Assembly (NCBI GenBank): GCA_002730795.1
Contig: PCAX01000073.1
Coordinates: forward strand, 1 to 9,199
Direction of reading: 5' to 3'
Length of the DNA: 9,199 nucleotides
Source: Chloroflexota bacterium
Lineage (GTDB): Bacteria; Chloroflexota; Dehalococcoidia; Lucifugimonadales; Lucifugimonadaceae
Position numbers and translations under genes: made by a program. Shown one piece after another: positions 5,295 through 9,199 of the stretch (its first letter is position 1; each line of letters begins with the position of its first letter). The notes beneath the pieces are model-generated. The model was not told where the DNA came from, searched no databases, and was given only the letters and a program-made list of their open reading frames with translations.

Positions 5295-5726
5295 TTATTT
5301 CTGGGAGGGGATTTGATACAGATAGTTTAGTTTTTTCCACAACTTATATGGAAGTACAATACTATTTTGACTTCTACAATAAACTTCACAATTAGGACAT
5401 AAGTAAAGTTCTACCATATCTACGAACTTATGGTTTCCCTGTTTATGGATTTCTCTAATAACATAAAACTTGGGTGGATTATCAAATTTCCAATTATCAG
5501 TAATCTCGCATATTAAAAAAACTCGGTCATCTCGTATCATTCCACGACTAATGTGAAATTGATGATTAGGATTTGTTGTATATCTACCACAATTCTCACT
5601 CCATAAACGTTTGAGTTCTTCATATTCAACTGAAAGTTCATCTGGGTTAGTATCTAATTCTTCGGGGGTGTTTTGATGAAAAATATATTCGTATCGTTGT
5701 TTCTGTTTCTTTACTGCTAACTTCAT
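5295..5726 (-). CDS. Hypothetical protein with a Cys pair (143 aa)
   Basis: 143 residues, MKLAVKKQKQRYEYIFHQNT onward. No family recognised. After a basic N-terminus and an acidic helix (PDELSVEYEELKRLWSENC), a likely beta-rich middle (QFHISRGMIRDDRVFLICEITDNWKF, then KFYVIREIHK) leads to LYLCPNCEVYC at about 108-118, a CPxC-type pair plus a third Cys that could hold zinc with a ligand elsewhere. The C-terminus is SIVLPYKLWKKLNYLYQ. It is the first gene of the minus-strand cluster, and a sigma70-like promoter sits just upstream, giving a leader of only about 10 nt. No strong Shine-Dalgarno site is present (TAGGTA at best), so initiation may be nearly leaderless. Confidence 0.8.
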   Translation of the reverse strand: MKLAVKKQKQRYEYIFHQNTPEELDTNPDELSVEYEELKRLWSENCGRYTTNPNHQFHISRGMIRDDRVFLICEITDNWKFDNPPKFYVIREIHKQGNHKFVDMVELYLCPNCEVYCRSQNSIVLPYKLWKKLNYLYQIPSQK

Positions 5727-5741
5727 AATTATTTACCTACT

Positions 5742-5771
5742 ATTATACTGGTTGATTTTGTTGTAAGACAA
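5742..5771 (-). promoter_or_regulatory. Sigma70-like promoter of the minus-strand cluster
   Basis: On the minus strand TTGTCT (5771-5766), an 18-nt spacer, and a perfect TATAAT (5747-5742). Transcription would begin near 5735, about 9 nt before the ATG at 5726. Confidence 0.7.
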
Positions 5772-5910
5772 AATTAGCAGAGTTTCCCTTTCTCTTACTG
5801 AAACCCTGAAATCTAACCACCAACATTTATCTTTAATTGCTACTTGCTACATACCATACCAAAACTTCACTTCGTTCAGTTTTGGGAGATGTTCTAACGA
5901 ACATCTCATC
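5748..5910 (-). repeat. Divergent intergenic element with two abutting hairpins
   Basis: Hairpin a is CCAAAACT (5859-5866) with AGTTTTGG (5878-5885). Hairpin b is GAGATGTTC (5886-5894) with GAACATCTC (5899-5907), a perfect 9-bp stem with loop TAAC. They abut with no base between them. Read on the minus strand in one frame the DNA would spell FVRTSPKTERSEVLVWYVAS, then after a frame change CWWLDFRVSVRERETLLILS. Neither frame has a start or ribosome binding site, and the change of frame argues against a gene. I have the impression of seeing very similar conceptual peptides in other low-GC bacterial or viral entries, which would make it a recurring non-coding element; this rests on memory only. 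Confidence 0.5.
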
Positions 5911-6134
5911 ACACTTAAACGTTTCAAATAACTTCAAATAAAAAGTTTTTAATAACTTATTTAATCTGCTTAAGTGCTTCTCTTATCTACTATAAATAGT
6001 GATTAGTTTGAGAAAACGTCAATAATAATTCCATTTAGTTTGTTCAGTTCCATCAGTAAATAAGTATGACGAAAACAATAAAAGTTTATATTTATTACTG
6101 AAACAAATAATTCACAATACAGGAGAGTTTTAAT
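5911..6134 (+). promoter_or_regulatory. Upstream region of the plus-strand operon
   Basis: An AT-rich, gene-free stretch. It holds two 9-bp direct repeats TTCAAATAA (5923-5931, 5933-5941), a 7-bp inverted repeat CACTTAA/TTAAGTG (5912-5918, 5970-5976), and an operator-like dyad ACTAT-AA-ATAGT (5989-6000). No clear -35/-10 pair was found; ATGACG (6066-6071) with TATATT (6087-6092) is only a weak candidate. It probably contains the promoter and control sites of the operon starting at 6135. Confidence 0.45.
6121..6127 (+). promoter_or_regulatory. Ribosome binding site of the operon's first gene
   Basis: AGGAGAG, 7 nt before ATG 6135; it fixes that start. Confidence 0.8.
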
Positions 6135-6347
6135 ATGACTTACAAAACAAAAGAACAATTCATCGCCAGTAAAGGACTACGAAGATTAGGACTGGTGGAA
6201 TACATAAAAAATTTAGAACACAAAGGATTATCAAAATTAGATGTCCAAGCAGAACTACTGAAAAATAAGGTAGTCGCCTCACCCAGAATGTTAGACCTTG
6301 ATTGGAGATTTTACGAAGAAGTAAAAGATGAAGTAAGATGGGTGTAG
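6135..6347 (+). CDS. Hypothetical protein (70 aa), first gene of operon
   Basis: 70 residues, starting MTYKTKEQFIASKGLRRLGL. No family recognised. It is basic and helical at the N-terminus; LSKLDVQAELLKNKVVASPRML (about 32-53) has a weak helix-turn-helix look, and the protein ends in an acidic/aromatic helix (WRFYEEVKDEVRWV). The strong AGGAGAG site makes the start secure. It overlaps the next gene by 10 nt. As the first gene after a region of repeats and dyads, a regulatory role is possible but not supported by any family match. Confidence 0.75.
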   Translation: MTYKTKEQFIASKGLRRLGLVEYIKNLEHKGLSKLDVQAELLKNKVVASPRMLDLDWRFYEEVKDEVRWV

Positions 6348-6640
6348 TAAATGATAAACTACAAAAAATAGAAACCAAGATAGAACTTCTACAAGATGAG
6401 TATTTTGAACTACTAATAAATGTGGTAAGTAATAATCAATCAATCATTACAAAGAACAAAGGATATACATATTGGAATGAACGATTGAAAGAACTTCAAC
6501 GTCAAATAAATCTATATTGTAATTACGGGAGAGAAGTTGGATTAGAAAAAGCCCGTGATGCTCTGGAAGAAGCATTTACACCACGAATAAGAAGTATGTT
6601 GAATGAGAAAGTGGTAAAAGAGATTGAAGATGTTGAATGA
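6338..6640 (+). CDS. Hypothetical coiled-coil protein (100 aa)
   Basis: 100 residues, starting MGVVNDKLQKIETKIELLQD. Predicted all-helical: a first heptad-like stretch (LQKIETKIELLQDEYFELLINVV), a polar break (NNQSIITKNKGYTY), a second (WNERLKELQRQINLY), and a third charged helix ending in KEIEDVE. The heptad-like leucine/isoleucine spacing suggests coiled-coil or helical-bundle assembly. No family recognised. The ATG at 6338 lies within the end of the previous gene and the frame ends inside the next, so all three appear translationally linked; its ribosome binding site (GAAG) is weak. Confidence 0.7.
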   Translation: MGVVNDKLQKIETKIELLQDEYFELLINVVSNNQSIITKNKGYTYWNERLKELQRQINLYCNYGREVGLEKARDALEEAFTPRIRSMLNEKVVKEIEDVE

Positions 6641-7361
6641 GATGAAACAGAAGGAAATTTCGTTGTGGGATAAGAACGCAAGGGAACTACGACATCTTAT
6701 CTCAAAATATCAGGCGAGAATTGAACGAGAGAAAAGAGATGAGAGTAAAGATGTAAAATGGGATTATGAAGGTGATATTGATGGATTTGAGTTGTGGTTG
6801 CAAAATTGGAATATAGATGATGAATGGGAAACTTTTATGGATTGTGATGAGAGTAAAAATATGATAAAACTGAAAGACCTAATTACAGAAGATATAGACA
6901 AGAATATAAAAATCAGCATAGATGAACTTGGAGAACTAACCAAAGAAATTGAGCGTGTTAAAAAAGAAATCTTGAAACCGATGGAAACAAAATTCAAACA
7001 GATTTCAAAGGAAACTTTACCTTTGATTGAGAAGCTGAAGGTGGAAGTGATTACCACAAAAAAATATGTATTTAGAATACTGAAAAAGAAACATTATCGT
7101 TCTTCCGTTTCTTACCGAGAATTATTTGCAACCTCACTTTCCAAAGTAAATCGTCAAACGAAAATTCTGTTGAATAACTTGAAAGATGACCTAACTAAAA
7201 TGACGCTTATTGGTTCAAGATATAGTATAAATCCAGTAGAAATGAAGGAAGGTACATTTACAAACTGGATAAAGAAATATACTCGTAAAATAGTGAGGAA
7301 GATTATTCCAAAACTGAAATCGGTTGTATCAGCAAACCGAGAATTGAGGAAACTGATATGA
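6630..7361 (+). CDS. Hypothetical coiled-coil protein (243 aa)
   Basis: 243 residues from ATG 6630 (MLNEMKQKEISLWDKNAREL); a TTG at 6624 would add two residues and ATG 6642 would remove four. This is the longest gene of the operon. It has a basic N-terminal helix (ARELRHLISKYQARIEREKR), an acidic, tryptophan-rich segment (ELWLQNWNIDDEWETF), and a long heptad-like region at about 95-145 (ISIDELGELTKEIERVKKEI, then KQISKETLPLIEKLKVEV). A strongly basic C-terminal half follows (FRILKKKHYRSS, WIKKYTRKIVRKIIPKLK). The acid-then-base layout suggests a scaffold or nucleic-acid-associated coiled-coil protein, but no family is recognised. Its TGA overlaps the next ATG. Confidence 0.7.
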   Translation: MLNEMKQKEISLWDKNARELRHLISKYQARIEREKRDESKDVKWDYEGDIDGFELWLQNWNIDDEWETFMDCDESKNMIKLKDLITEDIDKNIKISIDELGELTKEIERVKKEILKPMETKFKQISKETLPLIEKLKVEVITTKKYVFRILKKKHYRSSVSYRELFATSLSKVNRQTKILLNNLKDDLTKMTLIGSRYSINPVEMKEGTFTNWIKKYTRKIVRKIIPKLKSVVSANRELRKLI

Positions 7362-7669
7362 TGAATAATTGGATTGACGCTGAAAAGATAGTTGAGAGTT
7401 TTATGTGGTATAGTTTTTCAAAACTCAAAGATGAACAGATTGAAGAAAATTTGATGAATTACAAAGAAGAAATGAAAAAATCTTTGTATAAAAAATTGAA
7501 GAAAGAAAATCCCCTACCAGATTTTCAAGATGAAGAATTGGTAATGAAACGAGAACAGGAAATCAAAAAAGAAGTTGAGAAAAATGAAAATCTCTTTATG
7601 GATACTATGGTGAGTAAGTTGAAGTTTGGTAAGGAAGATTGGAAAAATATATTAGGTATTATGGTATGA
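7358..7669 (+). CDS. Hypothetical helical protein (103 aa)
   Basis: 103 residues from ATG 7358, which overlaps the previous TGA (ATGA); a second ATG follows at once at 7361. GAGGAAAC at 7345-7352 is a good ribosome binding site. Highly charged and helical: WIDAEKIVESFMWYSFSKLK, then a Lys/Glu-rich stretch (NYKEEMKKSLYKKLKKEN), then another (KREQEIKKEVEKNENLF). No cysteines, no membrane segment, no recognised family. Codon use and AT-richness match the neighbours. Tight coupling to the coiled-coil gene before it suggests the products act together. Confidence 0.7.
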   Translation: MMNNWIDAEKIVESFMWYSFSKLKDEQIEENLMNYKEEMKKSLYKKLKKENPLPDFQDEELVMKREQEIKKEVEKNENLFMDTMVSKLKFGKEDWKNILGIMV

Positions 7670-8037
7670 TTGAGCAAGGATTACATTACCATAATGGATA
7701 CAGATATACAGGAAACTATAAAGATGGGTTGGAAGATGGTGAGTGGATAATCACTAAAAATGATATTCTGTTCTCCACTTGTGAGTTTAAGGCAGGTTTT
7801 CAAGATGGCGAGATGAAAATGTTTAATGAGCATAAAGAAATCATTTGTTTAATTGTATTTGATAAAGGTGAGATGTGTGAAACTCTCGCAGATATACTAA
7901 ATGTGGAAGAAATGATGAGAGTTTTAGACCTTAAGCCGACAGATAATCCTAATGAATTATGGAAGGTAGGAGATGTTGATGATGTAGTGGAGTGTAAAGG
8001 AGAAGGTTTTTTAATGGAAAATGTGGATAGAGAATAA
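7666..8037 (+). CDS. MORN-repeat-like protein (123 aa)
   Basis: 123 residues from ATG 7666, overlapping the previous TGA (ATGA). A TTG at 7639 would add nine residues but has no ribosome binding site. The N-terminal half shows MORN-type repeats: YRYTGNYKDGLEDGEWIIT, then CEFKAGFQDGEMKMFNEHKE. The spacing of Y/F-x-G-x(2)-D/N-G-x(2)-D-G-E-W/M fits the MORN_2 (YwqK-like) type found in bacterial and phage proteins, where the repeats form small beta-sheet units; their ligand is usually unknown. The C-terminal half is acidic (LADILNVEEMMRVLDLKP, then a DDVVECKGEG turn). No enzyme domain is attached. Repeat call is moderately confident. Confidence 0.7.
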   Translation: MIEQGLHYHNGYRYTGNYKDGLEDGEWIITKNDILFSTCEFKAGFQDGEMKMFNEHKEIICLIVFDKGEMCETLADILNVEEMMRVLDLKPTDNPNELWKVGDVDDVVECKGEGFLMENVDRE

Positions 8038-8218
8038 ATTATTTTATATGAAAAAAGAAGATGAGAAAAAATACCTTTATGGGATATACAGACGATTTAA
8101 GAAAAAGTATCCAAAACTTTCTTTTACTGAATTTGAAAAGGAAATAACCAGAGATGATTTTGATGAAGAGAAATTCCATAAAAGATTACAATACGGGAGT
8201 TTTAGTGAATGGGTATGA
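8021..8218 (+). CDS. Hypothetical protein (65 aa)
   Basis: 65 residues from ATG 8021, overlapping the previous gene by 17 nt. ATG 8048 (MKKEDEKKYLYGIYRR) is an alternative start. Neither has a well-spaced Shine-Dalgarno site; GGAGAAGG at 7999-8006 is somewhat far from 8021. Basic and helical N-terminus (KKEDEKKYLYGIYRRFKKKYPKL), then an acidic helix (FTEFEKEITRDDFDEEKF), ending in YGSFSEWV. No family recognised. Its TGA overlaps the second ATG of the next gene, in keeping with the operon's packing. Confidence 0.65.
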   Translation: MWIENKLFYMKKEDEKKYLYGIYRRFKKKYPKLSFTEFEKEITRDDFDEEKFHKRLQYGSFSEWV

Positions 8219-8670
8219 CTGACTATAAAAAGTTTGAAACAAAACTACGGGGATTATTAGAGAATAACCCTACTGATAATGATACACCTGATAATCCTAC
8301 TGAAATGATGAAAGAGATTATTGAAGCGTATAAGGAAGCAAAAGAACTAACAGACGAGTATTTATTTGAAGACCATTTGAAATGGTTGAAGTGGAGTTTT
8401 GAGAAAGGACATTTTGAATTTCCTGATGATTATGATTTCAATTCTTCTCGTTGGAGTTTAGGTCTTATGATTGCTCAAGTTGAAAGATATGGTGGAATTG
8501 TAATGGATACTAAAAAAGGAACATTACCAGTATCATTAGATACTCCTATACCTGATGGTAGAGAATACAGAATTACAGAAAACCCGATTGAAGATGAAAA
8601 CCCAATAGATATACTACAAGGCAAGTTTAAGTATTTCAAAGGTGATGTAGAAATGGAGGACGAAGAATGA
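8209..8670 (+). CDS. Hypothetical acidic protein (153 aa)
   Basis: 153 residues from ATG 8209, chosen over ATG 8215 because GGGAG at 8195-8199 sits 9 nt before it. No family recognised. Order: a helix (YKKFETKLRGLLENN), a low-complexity Asn/Pro/Thr/Asp linker (about 19-32), an acidic helix with tryptophans (EYLFEDHLKWLKWSFEKG), and a compact part with QVERYGGIVMD. The final segment is proline- and acid-rich (DTPIPDGREYRITENPIEDENP), ending in EMEDEE. The net charge is strongly negative. No cysteines. It carries the next gene's ribosome binding site GGAGG in its last codons, and its TGA overlaps the next ATG. Confidence 0.75.
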   Translation: MGMTDYKKFETKLRGLLENNPTDNDTPDNPTEMMKEIIEAYKEAKELTDEYLFEDHLKWLKWSFEKGHFEFPDDYDFNSSRWSLGLMIAQVERYGGIVMDTKKGTLPVSLDTPIPDGREYRITENPIEDENPIDILQGKFKYFKGDVEMEDEE

Positions 8671-8948
8671 GTTATTATGTTCCATTACCAGAGAATACTG
8701 ATGAAGTAATAAATGTTGTTCCACCTCGTTCTAATTTTGAAAGAAAACAACCTTGGATTGGTAGAATAGAACACGCAGTAAAGAATACCCCAAGTATGAG
8801 ACAAGCAAGTATGTTAGTTGGTTGTGATTTCAAGACATTTAGGAAGTGGGCGAAGTTGTATGGTTTCTGGTGTCCTAATCAATCTGGTCAGGGAATTAGT
8901 AAAAAACGGAAAAGAAATCAGGACATTTGTCCCCTTTGTAATAACTGA
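8667..8948 (+). CDS. HTH protein resembling the N-terminal part of phage HNH-type proteins
   Basis: 93 residues from ATG 8667, 7 nt after GGAGG (8655-8659) and overlapping the upstream TGA (ATGA). Residues 44-66 (SMRQASMLVGCDFKTFRKWAKLYG; written to about 67) form a helix-turn-helix, followed by FWCPNQSGQGISKKR. The layout 'HTH, K-x-Y-G-x(2)-x-P-N-x-x-G-x-G-I-S-K' is one I associate with the N-terminal part of some phage HNH endonucleases. Here the chain stops soon after, at DICPLCNN, with half of a possible zinc knuckle and no HNH motif. It may be a small DNA-binding protein in its own right or a truncated endonuclease. It is the last gene of the operon. Confidence 0.65.
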   Translation: MSYYVPLPENTDEVINVVPPRSNFERKQPWIGRIEHAVKNTPSMRQASMLVGCDFKTFRKWAKLYGFWCPNQSGQGISKKRKRNQDICPLCNN

Positions 8949-9046
8949 TTTTTCACTCAATACATAATCAACAGAACTCTAACCTATATTACTTTTCTCT
9001 AACTAATAGAATAACAGAATACTAACTATACAAGTTAAACGATATG
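8949..9046. other. Convergent spacer with copy B of the 1537 element
   Basis: From 8979 to 9034 the sequence parallels 1537-1590: CTAACCT, TATTA, CTAACT, ATAG and TATACAAG occur in the same order and at near-equal spacing, at roughly two-thirds identity. GTTAGAG follows in both (1610-1616 and 9053-9059). Both copies follow the end of a plus-strand operon that faces a minus-strand gene. AACTCTAAC (8975-8983 region) can pair with GTTAGAGTT inside the end of the next gene. No clear intrinsic terminator was found. Confidence 0.45.
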
Positions 9047-9199
9047 CTACGAGTTAGAGTTAGGGTTTGAATTGTTAGGTGAAGAATTAGAAGAACTCCA
9101 TTTCACGAAATCACTTAAATAATCTTCATTCCATTTCTTCCGTAATCGTTTAATCCAATTCACCATCCAATTAGGTTCAACATAATCAGCACAATCATA
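9047..9199 (-). CDS. Hypothetical protein, C-terminal end (start outside window)
   Basis: The minus-strand frame is open from the window end (9199) to a TAG at 9047-9049, giving 50 residues. It begins YDCADYVEPNWMVNWIKRLR and continues KKWNEDYLSDFVKW. It ends in a low-complexity tail made only of Ser, Asn and Pro (SSSNSSPNNSNPNSNS), typical of a flexible C-terminus. The tryptophan-rich basic helix before it looks like genuine protein sequence. No family can be assigned from the fragment. It converges on the plus-strand operon ending at 8948. Confidence 0.65.
   Translation of the reverse strand, partial: YDCADYVEPNWMVNWIKRLRKKWNEDYLSDFVKWSSSNSSPNNSNPNSNS

Noticed and set aside
5868..5907. A gene reading TERSEVLVWYVASSN on the minus strand
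   Set aside because: No start codon with a ribosome binding site, a frame change and stops soon after, and the sequence is better explained by two hairpins.
6160..7057. Minus-strand reading frames opposite the plus-strand operon
   Set aside because: Composition is typical of antisense shadows (Ser/Ile/Leu-rich runs) with no ribosome binding sites.
8975..9059. Integron attC site (CTAAC...GTTAG)
   Set aside because: The spacing, the inner L boxes and the gene arrangement do not fit an integron cassette, and GTTAG lies inside the next gene's end.
9053..9072. Telomere-like GTTAG/TTAGGG units
   Set aside because: Only two or three imperfect units, explained by Asn/Ser/Pro codons at the end of the minus-strand gene.
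1..9199. CRISPR array, rRNA, insertion sequence or integrase
   Set aside because: No regularly spaced repeats, no rRNA-like stretches, and no transposase or recombinase motifs in any frame.

Overview
The window is low-GC (roughly one third G+C by eye), densely packed, and made almost entirely of small genes with no clear family. Neighbouring genes are often joined by ATGA, TAATG or TAAATG junctions. Ribosome binding sites are bacterial; the best is GGAGGTGA at 4534-4541. DUF4379-type zinc-ribbon repeats, a ParB-like nuclease-fold protein, a MORN-repeat protein and many orphan small proteins suggest a phage, prophage or other mobile element of a bacterium. There is no terminase, capsid, polymerase, integrase or rRNA here, so neither the element type nor the host can be fixed.

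Layout: (1) 1-1533, plus strand: the end of a zinc-ribbon repeat gene, a ParB-like gene and an orphan gene, overlapping stop-to-start. (2) 1534-1820: a convergent intergenic region holding four hairpins, the last probably a bidirectional terminator. (3) 1821-5726, minus strand: nine small genes, including a SEC-C/GNAT protein, a very acidic protein, and a 46-residue zinc-finger gene (4118-4258) that is easily missed. Within this cluster, 3757-4114 has no gene but folds into what looks like a ~358-nt structured RNA. Its ends close with a 13-bp helix, followed by a 10-bp helix, a pseudoknot and a three-way junction. (4) 5727-6134: a divergent promoter region with two abutting strong hairpins, a sigma70-like promoter and short direct repeats. 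(5) 6135-8948, plus strand: eight overlapping genes, almost certainly one transcript. (6) 8949-9046: a short convergent spacer with a second, diverged copy of the sequence that follows the first plus-strand cluster. (7) 9047-9199, minus strand: the C-terminal end of another gene.

The most unusual object is the structured RNA at 3757-4114. Next are the divergent intergenic repeat at 5736-5907 and the pair of related convergent elements at 1537-1616 and 8979-9059. Function can only be suggested for a few proteins; most genes are described but not named.
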